Positions 34,681 to 45,925 of a DNA stretch of 64,000 nt are shown piece by piece. Made by a program: the position numbers and the translations under genes. The first letter of the stretch is position 1. The number at the start of each line of letters is the position of its first letter. The stretch comes from Nymphaea colorata. Its lineage: Eukaryota; Streptophyta; Magnoliopsida; Nymphaeales; Nymphaeaceae. Where the stretch lies: positions 7,948,001 through 8,012,000 of the forward strand of contig NC_045150.1 of NCBI RefSeq assembly GCF_008831285.2, written 5' to 3'. The notes beneath the pieces were generated by a model, which was given only the letters and a program-made list of their open reading frames with translations, ran no database searches and was not told the origin of the DNA.

Positions 34681-36683
34681 CGCTACTTGAAATAGAGAAC
34701 CACATTCATAATTTCATAAGCAAAATTTAAGAAATTAATAGCAACCATGGACGTTTTTGCTAGTACTCATAAAATAACCAATAGAAGTTAAAATAGCTAC
34801 TGACTTTACCCGTCGTCCTTTCATCCCATCGGGCTTGATAAGAACAAAAATGCGCTCCATCTAAAACATGACAACCACAAAATGATGAACACGGAAGGAG
34901 GAAAATTTTAATGATACTATATCGAGTAACACAGGGATAAACGTACCCCAGCAGCTTGTGCGGGCTGATCCTGAAGCATATATACTGCAAAAGCAAAGAC
35001 AGCCACAAATTCATAAATGAAAAGACTTTCAGAATGTTTATTCCAAAAAGCACAAAAAATATTGTTTAATTTACGTTAAAATAATTATGAAAGAAATTAT
35101 TTATTGGTTACGTATATTTGTCTTGGTTCAAATTTTAAACGGATCCAATATCAAACAAAACAATGAAATGTGGATACAAACAGCAAAACAAATGAACCGG
35201 TGGATCAGCTTCCATTCACGCTCCATATCCAAGGGTAGAGTATGTAGCAAGCAATTCCAATAAAGCCTTTCACTTTAACTTCATCACTGCCCTCTCTTTC
35301 TCGAAGATACCATAAGGATATAAAACAAACACTCAGTCATATCGTAACTACTACATGGAAAGAAAAGAAAAGTCTAAGAAAGCATGACGATCTACAAAAA
35401 GGACAGGAGAACTTATGATTTTGGTGAACCAGTTTCAACATGCATCCGCCGATGAAAAAGATGAGGAAAGATGCTCAACTTGGTCAGACAAACAGGCTTG
35501 TCCATGGCAACTTAAATTTTAAAATAGGAACTTTGATGGTCAGTTACCAATCACTCGTGCAGCCCAAACCGGATAACTTTTCTGCATATATTTCCAATAC
35601 TGTCAGCATCTTCAGTAGCGAAACAATACCAGTGGAACATACTATAGAAATCCAAAGGAGGATCCCAATTTAATGATCTCTCTTATCCAAATGCCTCCAA
35701 TGTTAAAGATATAAAAGGGGTTAAAGATTCAAAACAAAGTTAGCAAACCCAGGAGCACAACTCAGATCTTGTAATCTTATTATGAAAACTACTGCCTCCC
35801 CACCTATCATAAAGCATCATTATCTTGGTTATGATTTGTCAATAACTCTAACCATGAATAATAAGGTCGTGAATCTAAAAACACTTGCTTATTTTGATTC
35901 AAAGCCTTTTTATGGGAAAGAAAGGATGCTCATTGAATGAGAAGAAACCAATTTTGGCTGCTGCCACGTCTGGCCCAAGAGCCAAAGTTAATTGGTGTTT
36001 CCGTTTGGATGTCTTCTCTCGTTGTTTATACCGGCAAGACCAGCCAGATAATGTCTGCTGGGCATATACAGCATAGTTAAAGAGACAATTTCTGTATTTC
36101 TTTCTTTTTTTCTTTCTTTGTCCCTTTTTAAACTTCCATCAGTATATTACATAAAGAAAAGGCTACAAAACCTGCTGCAGGAAGAACTAGAGCTCCAGAA
36201 AGCCATGCCCTCAAGGTACTCCTGGCTTCTTTCTGCTGACAAACTGAAGCCAGTCTAGACATCCTTCCTCTGAAAGAAGCAGCAGATGCCTCTGCCACTG
36301 CCCGCCCTTCTGCAAATTAGAGACGGTAAGCCAAAACTAAAGACAGAAGGTGGAAAGACGCGACGATACAGTTTCGTCGGAAAGAGCGACGGGAAAAACA
36401 CGCCTCACTTTGGATCAAGATCGAAAAAATAAACAAAAGGTCACAGGCTTCAGAGGTTTGTAGAACGAAATCGTCCAAAAGAACAGGCAGAAACTCACTG
36501 GAGAAGAGAACCGAGTTCCGGGAGGCGGCAAAGAGCGTTCTCGCACTCCTCGAAGCGGCTCTGCATATCTGGGAACTCATTCTCCTCTCCGGGCCGGAGA
36601 AACGGAGACGAGATCAAATAGGAAATGGAACAGGAAGAGAGGAGGAAGAAGTGAGCTCGCTCGCGCTGAGAGGCTGGCGAAGA

Positions 36684-36691
36684 TATTTATA
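36684..36691 (-). promoter_or_regulatory. TATA box of NDPK copy 2
   Basis: TATAAATA on the minus strand lies about 105 bp upstream of the start codon, equivalent to the boxes of copies 1 and 3. Confidence 0.6.
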
Positions 36692-36749
36692 TAGTCAGGC
36701 AGCGCAACCAGAAAAGGGTCTCGGCCATGTGGTGCCTGGGGCTCAGACC

Positions 36750-37090
36750 TCGAGCACCAAATTCCAATTCTGAGAGGGAATGAAATTCTTAGCTTGGAGA
36801 AGCAGAAATCAACTGCACGGAAGAAAACTGACATCCTATTTCCCCGTAAAAGAAACTTAAGAACCCATCAGAGGAGAGACTACATCGAGCACCAAATTGC
36901 AATTCTCACTGGAAATTAAATTCTTAGCTTGGGTGAACCGAATCACCTCACTGAAGACACCATATGTCCCCCACAAAAAGAAACTTGAGAACCCATCATA
37001 AGAGAGGCTTCCTCAAGTAGTAAATTACACTCTTCATTGGAGATGAAATTCTTAGCTTGGACCAGCAGAAAGCACCGGCATTGAAGAAAA
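36750..37090. repeat. Upstream tandem repeat, three ~130-bp units
   Basis: The marker GAAATTCTTAGCTTGG (or a variant) recurs near 36782, 36916 and 37045 with AGAACCCATCA and GAGCACCAAATTNCAATTCT in the same order. It lies directly upstream of the copy 2 promoter. Copy 3 has four units; copy 1 has none. Confidence 0.8.
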
Positions 37091-37510
37091 ATGTCACAAA
37101 AAACACCTCACACGCACACACCATTCAAACAAGAGAGGACATAACCGTTTTACGTGGGCTGTAACATGGTCAGGCTTACAGCCTCTGTCCATGGACAACA
37201 GTCTCCCAGTTTTTTTTCATTAGGTTTTTCTGTAATCAATACAACATAAGAAACAATGGACAACAATGGTAAAGCATAAAAAGGCAAGAGACGGTCTTAG
37301 CATCTCATGCAGTGGCAAAACTTTCCACCTTTACTCCTTAATACAAGGAAGGCATATCAACATTTCCTTGTCTAAGAGGTGGTGACTGTTCAACATTCTC
37401 CCCTTAAAGTTGGGATCAAGTTTTGTACGCCACTTAGTGTACACAATAAGTGTACGCTGCAAGATGGACCCTACTACTAATATACATATTTATTTACTGC
37501 ATTAATATTA
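37091..37510. other. Spacer between duplicated blocks
   Basis: No gene is present. A stretch near 37385-37440 (CTCCCCTTAAAGTTGGGAT) resembles sequence often seen in plant retrotransposon ends, but I cannot define an element. Confidence 0.4.
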
Positions 37511-37516
37511 CATGTG

Positions 37517-37880
37517 CATAGTGAACATTCATACTCATGTCGTTGTACTCATGTCGAACATTCATACTCATGTCATTGTACTCATGTCCAACATTCATAC
37601 TCATGTCGTTGTACTCATGTCGTTATCGCGTACTCATGTCATTATCTTATACTCATCTTATTATCTCATACCTATTATCTGACACATTATTTCATACCCT
37701 TAGCGTCTACGATAATGACATGGGTGGTATGAGATAATGATGAGTATGTGAGACAATGACATAGTACGAGAGAATGACAAATGTATGAGATAATGATGGG
37801 ATATGAGAGGTATGATAGTATGAAATAATGAATATAAGATAACGATAGGGATATGAAATAACGACATGAATGGGACAAAA
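37517..37880. repeat. Minisatellite followed by its own inverted, degenerate array
   Basis: Three 33-bp units of the form CATTCATACTCATGTCGTTG (plus TACTCATGTCGAA) begin at 37526. They pass into shorter TACTCATGTCATTATC units. After about 37710 the complementary words GATAATGACATG and GGTATGAGATAATGATGAG follow to about 37880. The two halves are roughly reverse complements and could fold as a long imperfect hairpin. Open frames here are artefacts of the repeat. Confidence 0.8.
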
Positions 37881-38049
37881 AAAATGATGACACTTCTTTG
37901 CTGTTCAGAGGTATATTGGTCATAACGATCTGCATATACTGATTGAGAATCTCAAAAATTTTTTCTATTTCCTTTTTGTCCCTATAAAAATTTTCTTTTT
38001 CTATTAACTAAGAGTATTTTTTGCCATGACTATATTGACGTACAAAAAT

Positions 38050-38530
38050 TCCATGCATGTCAGTGACCTATATAACCAGCTTCACTTCAAGTTGGTGGGT
38101 CGATATCCATCAGGGCCAACTTGGTAGTAATCTAGTGATGTCGTTCTTTACCTATTGCTTTTGTGAATACATGAGCAAGTTATTCTTACGTGTAGACATG
38201 TTGAGTACATATGGTTTTGTACTGAATTTTTTTCTCAAATAAAATGACAATCTACTTAGATATGTTTTATTCCTTCATGGAATACCATGTTAGGTCCAAT
38301 ATAATAGCCGCCATATTGTCGCACATTAGAGTCATTGGTTCTTTAACTTTAATATCTATGTCTTAAAGGGGGCCTTGACCCAAATGAATTCACTCTCACA
38401 TGCTAACATTGCTTTGTATTTGCCTTCAGTGCTTGATCTGGCAACTGTTGCATGTTTTTTTTATTTTTGCATGTAACAAGATTCCCTCCAACAAAAGTGT
38501 GATATACAATCGTTGGCAATTTATAGCAAA
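38050..38530 (-). pseudogene. Ty1/copia RNase H fragment, decayed
   Basis: Translated in shifting frames on the minus strand, the segment gives the copia RNase H landmarks in order. They are FVGGNLVTCKNKK near 38490, ARSSTEGKYKAM near 38430, EPMTLMCDN near 38320 and FTKAIGKERHH near 38150. Several frameshifts and stops interrupt it. Integrase and reverse transcriptase are not seen, so this is an isolated 3' relic of an antisense retroelement. It lies just left of duplicated block B. Confidence 0.8.
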
Positions 38531-38747
38531 TATTAACATTTAAATTGTGATTTTTAAAGACACTTTTTAGCAAAATATAAACATACAAAGACACGCAAAT
38601 AGTCATAAGTTTGTTTTATTGAGAATGCACTCTAAAAAACTCTATTATGAAGTTTAGTTTGGTTTATAAAATAGGCAGCAATAAAACCACATTCATCTTA
38701 AAACTTGCTTGGAAAGTTGTTTTGAAAAGGAAAAAGTAGTAGGCACA

Positions 38748-41319
38748 TGTTTGCATCCCGAAATTTTCATTGGTTTTGGAGTGCTCTAGAAAAATAAGGT
38801 TTTGTTTTGAAAGAGGAAATAAAGGGACTCGGCCGTCGGTACGAGGATCGACCGTTCCCGGTGCCTTTACCGGGGGTAATCAACCCAATGGCTATGTTTA
38901 TCATTGATGCATTTTGTTTTAACTTAAACATCTTTTTGAATCTATATGCGGTGTTGAAAATATTGTAAGTTTGATGTTTCAAACTTTTGAAAATGTTCTT
39001 GAAGAGTTGCTTGAAAATGTGAAATGTTTTGAAGAAAAAGTGGAACTAGTAAATATCATTTGAAAAGCTTGTGAATTCATTTTGACATCATTTTAGTGTT
39101 CTCTTAAGACTTTAAGTAGGTTTGAGATTTTACTCTAATTCGGTTACCACCTATCTAGAGCTACATCTCATCTTGCTTAAGTTTTTTTGGAGAGGTGCTT
39201 GTGATCATAAGTTAAATAAAGTGGGTGAGAATGCATGGATGCATTTATCCTATATGATTGAAAGAATGTAAAACATTCCTACCACAACATTTATTTAAAG
39301 TCATTCCTACCACAACATACATCTAAGATTTCGTTGTTATAATTATTGTATATAAGATGGAAAAGTTTTTGAAAATGGATAGGGATTGTAGACCATCAAA
39401 CATGATTCCAATATTGGGTCATTACTTGGTTTGTGGTCTTAATGAAGTTGGTAAATAGAAAGTTCGTGAGAGGAGAATATTAAAAGAATACAAGAGATAA
39501 AACATTCTTATGAAAAAAAAAAGAGAGATAGAAAAAGACATGTATATATGTGTACATGTCATCATGTATACACATATATGAAAGCTTAAGAGAAAAAGAT
39601 GTATTAATTTGAAGAGAAAGAAGAAAGGTTTTAGAGGAAAAGAAAAATATACATACATATATATAGGTATGTATAAGAAATTTTGTAAGTGGAGATATTT
39701 GTCTTGAAAAGAGGAATAAAACATTTGAAAAAGAGGAAATAGAGCACATATGCATATACATTCATGCATATATGAAAATTTGTAAAATGAAAAGTGAAAG
39801 CATAGAGAGAGAAAGATGGGGGGATCATCACGTAGACATGGATGTATATAATATGTATATACATACATGCCTTCACAAGATTAAAAATCAATGAATAACT
39901 TAAGACTACCAACTTCAAGTTTAATGTAAGCTGGATGGAAGCTTGGACTCATGCAAGAGTCTAAGCTAAGTCTCTAAAGACATGTTAGAAGATTGCTTTT
40001 GAAAATGTTTTGAAAAATATGATTTATATAAGCATAGAATGTTGTTATTTAGTTTGTTGTAAGGAATATATTTCTTCCACCATTGGGTATGGAAGAAAAC
40101 AAGCAATATAACGAGATACTCATTAGGGTTCCTAATGGGGTGATTATGAAAGAAACTAACATAAAATGACATGCAAATGCATTTTAACATATACATTTTC
40201 ATGATGGTTTCCCCGGGTTGGACAAGTCTCAACCTCAAAAATCAATATAAAGATAAAGAATCCTCAAACCACACTCTCATTCCTACCATACATTGACATA
40301 TAAATGGAAAACCAAGCAACTATGCATGGGTAATATACAGACAATATTCAAGCAAGGAAAGAGAGAGAGAGAGAGATGTGGAAAGAGAAAGATTCAACTA
40401 AGAGGGAGGGCATGAAATAACTATGAAATGAAAGATCATCTCATCTTTCCACGCTTCTGGCGCCCTTGAGCATAATTTCTTGTCTCTAAAAAAGAGATTG
40501 AGTGTTACCTCATTTGGCCATGGGGAGAGGAAGATGAGAAGAAAATGAGGAAAGCAAAAGAAGTCTATATTCGAGAAAGGAAAGAGCAACAACAACAAGA
40601 TTATATTTGAGAAAATGAATAACATGATTTAATCGTAGAATGAAAGATTATCTCATCTTTTCATGCTCCTGGTGCTCTCGAGTATAGCCTCTTGATTCTA
40701 AAATAGAGAGTGAGAGCTATCTCATATGGCCATGGGGAAATGAAGAAGAGAGGAAAGAAAACAAAGAATGGAGTGAGGTTTGGATTACATACCTCTAAAT
40801 GAGAATGACTTAGAGAAAATGAATACCTTAACTTGAAGATTCTCTTGAGTGAAGTTCGAAGATGATGTCTCTGAGAGGGTTGTAACTTGCTCCAAGTTAG
40901 AGAAGAAGAGAAATGGAAAGAGGAAGAGAAAAAGCTCAAGAGAAACCCTAAGTCTTCAAGTGAGAATACTCTAGGGTTTCTCCTAATGACCACTTTTACC
41001 CAAGAGAGAGGAAATAGAAGGTATTTATAGAGGATTTTGGAGCAAAAACCCAAAATTTTAATTTTTTTTTTTTTTTGTAAAAGACCAAAATCACCCTCTA
41101 AAATGAGGTTCTTTGTCAAAAAAGAGGGGCAAATGGGTCTTGTTTACAAAAAAAACCAAAATTACCCTCTAAAAGGATGGCTAACCTTAAGATTGATTTA
41201 TTTACTATAATTGCTCTATGTTCAACTCCATTTGGCTTTACCCAATTTAGATCCAAAATTGGGTTTTGCGTTTTTAATAAAAGAGGGCATTCTTTTTGAA
41301 AAAATTTGGGGTGATTACA
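38748..41319 (+). mobile_element. Solo LTR of about 2.57 kb
   Basis: It begins TGTTTGCATCCCG and ends GGGGTGATTACA, so it has TG...CA termini. GCACA (38743-38747) and GCACC (41320-41324) flank it as a 5-bp duplication with one change. Block A shows the empty site near 27995-28010 (TAATAGGCGCCTCAAGAAAG). Only one LTR is present, so it arose by LTR-LTR recombination. A TATA-like TATTTATAGAGG near 41020 and AATAAA near 41270 suggest plus orientation. Inside, two similar ~120-bp segments (near 40425 and 40645, both ending in GGCCATGGGGA) form a partial tandem repeat. Open frames on the minus strand, such as 39422-39868, are composition artefacts. Confidence 0.8.
41175..41245. repeat. 71-bp direct repeat, first copy (inside the solo LTR)
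   Basis: GGATGGCTAACCTTAAGATT through TTTGGCTTTACCCAA recurs at 43055-43125 with one mismatch, exactly 1880 bp away. This copy is in the LTR; the other is outside it. Confidence 0.9.
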
Positions 41320-43050
41320 GCACCTCAAGAAAATGATAACCTTGCCTTCTACTACCCCATTTTGAAAGCTCCGTGCATCCGGGCGCACCGATGCACAGTA
41401 AAGGAGGGAAGGATACTTTGATAATATATTAAAAAAAATGTCATCCATAGTCATTTTACTATTTTTCATTTGCAATTTTGTCTTTATAAAAAGTTTCCTT
41501 TTTCAGTGTAGACTAAAGGTATTTTAGTCATTAACCGTACTAGTGCACGAAAATTCTTCCACCAATATGTTGGTTCACATTTTGTTGAGATGTTAAAATT
41601 CAACTATGTTGATACTCGTCACGAGAATGATAAGAAATGAAATTGCTTCATCTCTATAAAAACTAAAAATGAACCATTATCAAGTTAAATGATTTCACTT
41701 GAGTACATTTTCTAGTTTTGACCATATTAAAAAAAAATGATTTGAGTTTCAAATTTTTCGTTGCACCAGAGAAACTCCAAGTTGCTCTTGCATAACCATA
41801 ATGTGCACCACTCAAAGAAGCATGTATGTATGGTCCTCAAATATCAAAAGAAATTGAATTAGAATGAGTGCATACTTTATTCTTGAAGATATGAAATTTG
41901 AACGAGTTACACATGCACCTTTATACATGTTTCTCTCTATTGAGGACATCCAAAGGGCAGGATATTTTGTGACATTAGTCAGGTTGTCTTGTGTTTCTGG
42001 TAAGTCGAATGAAAATAAATTAATTGACAACAATAACATCACATTGTAGAAATGTTGCCTATGTACTTATTTAGATCAGATTCCTTTCGTAATGATGAAA
42101 GGATCATATATATGTTTTGGTGACTGTGCTCTAAAATCATAAATGATAATGATATAGATCAAATGAATGTTGTTTAGAAGCAAGGCCACTTGCTATTTAT
42201 TGTGAGACTTTAGATACCACAGTCTGCATTGCTCTCATCTTTCTCAATCATCATCTTCAAAGAAAATGAAGGAATGAAGTAATGTCTTCAGCCAAGTAGT
42301 CGATTGTGAACTTCGCACTCACTTAGAAAGAAGTTGAAGGAATGCAAAACATATTGCTTAAGAAAAGTTCAGAATTGTGAGTTACAATACCCAGATCTAA
42401 AACCTGAAAATGATTTTTTGTGGGTAGTCCAATTAGTGATTAAGACATTTGACATATTATTAGATAGAAGATAATTGAGAGCATTTCATTTGTTTACCTA
42501 CCCTCAAGTCAATTACATATCGACATGTGTCATGTTGGAATTTCAAACATACGAAAATTTATAGTTGAAAAAAAATGATTTTTTGATAAGAGAAATGAGT
42601 TGATTATTTTCTTCCATGGCAATGAAGGAAGAAAACTTGGAGTTGTGGTTATGTTCCATGAATAACCTCTTTACAAAGATATTTTGGCAGCAATTGTTAT
42701 TAAGTCAACCCTTTAAGTAATCGCTTGGGTGGAAAGCCATAGAGAAAAAACATTTCTGGTTAGTAGGTATCTCGAAGAAGGTGAAGCCCCCTTCCCTTAC
42801 TCCCAGGGTTCAAGGCTACTTTAGGACCTGGGTAGAAAGCGAGACACCCATCAACTAGACAGTGCATTTGTCATTTGCTGTCCAGAGAAATAGCACCTAT
42901 AGAAATCAAATTGAAGACTGAACTTTCCCTAGCTCGTCAGCTCGACTAACTACGCTATGCCCCTCAGAGCTGTAGTATCTTTTATTGTACTGAAAATCGA
43001 TGCTTTGCTACATAGCAAAGGTATGATACTCTCTTGTAGGCAAATAATTT
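41320..43050. other. Non-coding spacer shared with block A
   Basis: 41323-42280 aligns by eye with about 28003-28790 downstream of copy 2. From 42280 to 43050 I recognise nothing; no coding frame is supported. Confidence 0.55.
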
Positions 43051-43054
43051 TTTG

Positions 43055-43125
43055 GGATGGCTAACCTTAAGATTGATTTATTTACCATAATTGCTCTATG
43101 TTCAACTCCATTTGGCTTTACCCAA
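43055..43125. repeat. 71-bp direct repeat, second copy
   Basis: Near-identical to 41175-41245 (one T/C difference) but lacking the rest of the LTR around it. Confidence 0.9.
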
Positions 43126-43333
43126 GCCAGACATTCCTTTACTCCTCTTGTAAGACGTAAGTTTTAGCACACAATGAAAATTTGTCCTCTAATACCATTC
43201 AATGATTAGGCACCCAACCCCTTGAAGAAATGCATGACTTTCTTCTGTTTGGTCAACTTACTCCATTATAATTACAAGTGACATCAAATGATGCACCCAT
43301 GAAAAATATCAGACCATGTCAGATGCCCCTTTA

Positions 43334-43492
43334 GGGGCTGTTTGGCAATAGTAACATATTGTTACTGTTTCATAAATCTGTCCCTAAAAAACAAAACAAA
43401 TTTTTGAAACACTTTGTATTATGCAATCTACTCCACTTTTTTAGGCAGGTTCATGGGACAGTGATATTTTGTTACTTTTACTAAACAGCCCC
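43334..43492. mobile_element. Tourist-like MITE, 159 bp
   Basis: The ends GGGGCTGTTTGG and (reverse complement of the right end) GGGGCTGTTTAG match. TTA flanks both sides (43331-43333 and 43493-43495). The interior has GTAACA/TGTTAC words near each end, as in the 45387 and 46334 elements. Confidence 0.85.
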
Positions 43493-44698
43493 TTAGATTC
43501 AAACATGGGATTACTTTTTGGTCCTCTTGAATAAGTTGTCAATATTATATACCAATTTTGAACTTACATCGAAAGAAACTGGCCTCATGCTTAATAAAAG
43601 CATTTTGAAATCTTCCAAAAACAAGATGTTGATGGATTATCCCCTTTATTTGTTTGCAAAACAGACAATCATGTTAACTTACTGCATTTGGCCTAACCAA
43701 TCCAATGGTACATTGCATTTGTTCAATCTAAACATTGACTAAAAAGTATGTGAAAACAACTGCTTAGCGAAAAACTTGAAATTTGTATAGTCATACAACA
43801 AAAGGAAACTAATGGGAGCTCGAAGGTAAGTGAAATCCTTTAGCCAACGATGAACTTCAGTTATCACATATATAGTTAAATCAGTTACCACACGAATTGT
43901 TAAGTTCTCATAAGAGAAACATGAATTCAAATTAACTATTAGGCTCTGATATGAGAATCGTCGGTGATTTAAGTCCATGTTAGGTTAAATTTACAAATTA
44001 AGCAAACAATGGATTTCTCAACTGGGATCTCAAAAGTGTTACCTTGTGATAACCACAAATTTGTAGGCCGACAGGCAAGGGGTCTGACCGTAGTTCTGTA
44101 GTTTTAAAATCTACATATTTTTAGCAACATCCATACTTAATTGCATATAGGTGAGTAAGTAAAACATTTTATTTCATGTAAAATAACAATAAGAGCATGC
44201 TTGAACTTGAACTCCCTCCCAACGTAGCCTTTCCCAAATTTTTGGATAATATAAAAACTCTTGAACAAATAATTTGTTAAGACAAGGTCACAGTTCTTGC
44301 CGGTTCAATAACATACTCATCCCCCATACTCACATTGGAACATGCTTGAAACCAAACACAAGCTACTTTCATTGTCATCGTCACATACTATACATGAGGA
44401 GATACTAATTTGCAAATTTTGTAATACCCTTATGATCATAGCTTAGGAATGCAAGATTAGACTCCAAAAGGTGTGGCAAACCACTTAGGAGAAAGAAAAC
44501 TAATCATTTCATAAAATCAACGGATTGAGATATATTGATGAAGACTTTTTACATCAAACTCCAAAGCCTTATTAATGGAAGCCTGATTTCCTGACTGGAA
44601 AAGCAAGAATTCAATATGGCACCATATACATGCAATGACAAATATAACAATCATAATGATTCAAATGAAAAATTGGCTTCTTAGCTGCTGCCATAGAC

Positions 44699-45861
44699 CT
44701 AATTTTCAGTGTTGCTGGTGTAACTAGGAAGTTCCTCTTGGTTGAACCAAAGGCTGATCTCATCCTTTGCAGTTCGAGGATCGCTGCTTCCATGAATGAC
44801 GTTCCTGTAAATCAAATTATTCTGAGAATAGAAACTTTTGAAAAGAATATACTTAAAAGACACCATATAATAAGAATCACTGAGTGTGTTCTTAATGTCC
44901 TTGGATCAAAGTGGTGGAACCTTCCCTATGGGGCAGCTGAATAACAGAATCAAGCTTGGCTAGTTTTCTATAATTTAACAATGGTTTGCATATGAGTCCA
45001 GGAAGGACAGGTCTTCATCTCATGGTGTTTTGTTGATTGATGATTGCAAATAGAATTCCGTTTTTAGGAGTTCATAGTAGGACCCACAGATTTATTTTTA
45101 TTCAATGGAGAAACTCATACCTTAATAGAATGGTGACCATAGAACGACCTTAGTGAAGGTAAAAACTCTGGAGTTAGGTTGCTAGTGTCTATGCCATTGC
45201 TAGGTGTTGGTTTGCTTGAGGGAATGGCAGGCAGAGTAGTTGAACCATGACCCACTCCCACCATGTGAAACCCCATTTGTACAGAGAATTGCCAACTATT
45301 AACTACTTGATTCAGCTTCCTCCATCAATACATGAAACTTATAGTGTGTTAATTCATAGATGAAAAACTTTCATTTTCAACCTTTAGGAGTTGTTCGGCA
45401 GCAAAACATTGTTACTGTCTCATGAATCCTCCTCAAAAAAAATTGAGACAGATTCATGAAATACTAAAACAAATGTTCCATGAATCTGCTCCAATTTTTT
45501 TTGGACAGATTCATAAGACAGTAACAATGTATTACTATAGTCAAACGATTCCTTAAAGAACAATGCCTCTTTTCAAAGAGAATCAAGGAAAAAATTACGT
45601 GCAGATAACCAGCCCTATTCCAAAATAAGAGGAGTGGTCAAGAAATGCCTATGGTTTCTCAATGACTGAAAAAAAAAATGCAGCCTCAGCATCTATGCCT
45701 CCAAGAATGTCTCAATTCAGTAAGTAGGATCCAACTCAAGTTGGATGCACTATTAGATTTAGCCCTATGTCACATGGGTTACCAGTACTAGTGCTTGTAT
45801 GGGTGTTGTTGGTATAGGTACAGGTGCTGAGTACTTACAAAAAACTTGAGTACTAAGACAC

Positions 45862-45925
<64 letters not shown>

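Larger units (their letters stand above)
30312..36580 (-). pseudogene. NDPK copy 2, active site destroyed but exons open
   Basis: Seven exons: 36580-36499, 36309-36172, 34984-34947, 34860-34810, 32714-32538, 31787-31732 and 30378-30312. They join in phase with canonical splice sites to 202 aa, with no internal stop or frameshift. The transit peptide ([20 protein letters not shown]) and the nucleotide-site Lys (LIKPDG) remain. Exon 6 has lost an in-frame 57 bp, removing the Arg of GRKLIG and the Thr of GATDP. TIRGD has become TIVGD (Arg lost). RPFF has become RGSY. The catalytic His is replaced: NIIHGSD reads NIIDRST. A TAG after LWFK removes about 20 C-terminal residues. It cannot act as an NDPK. 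A TATA box remains, so it may be transcribed. Called a pseudogene for loss of catalysis and truncation; a non-enzymatic protein is the alternative. Confidence 0.8.

Noticed and set aside
37385..37440. Possible copia LTR end (CTCCCCTTAAAGTTGGGAT)
   Set aside because: No termini, target duplication or second LTR could be found.
37514..37737. Open frames with HSYSCRCTHV-type repeats
   Set aside because: Translation of the 33-bp minisatellite; a possible CRISPR-like look was also dismissed because units are contiguous with no unique spacers and this is plant nuclear DNA.
39422..39868. 148-codon minus-strand frame
   Set aside because: Lies in the solo LTR; low-complexity, Phe/Tyr-rich product with no family resemblance.
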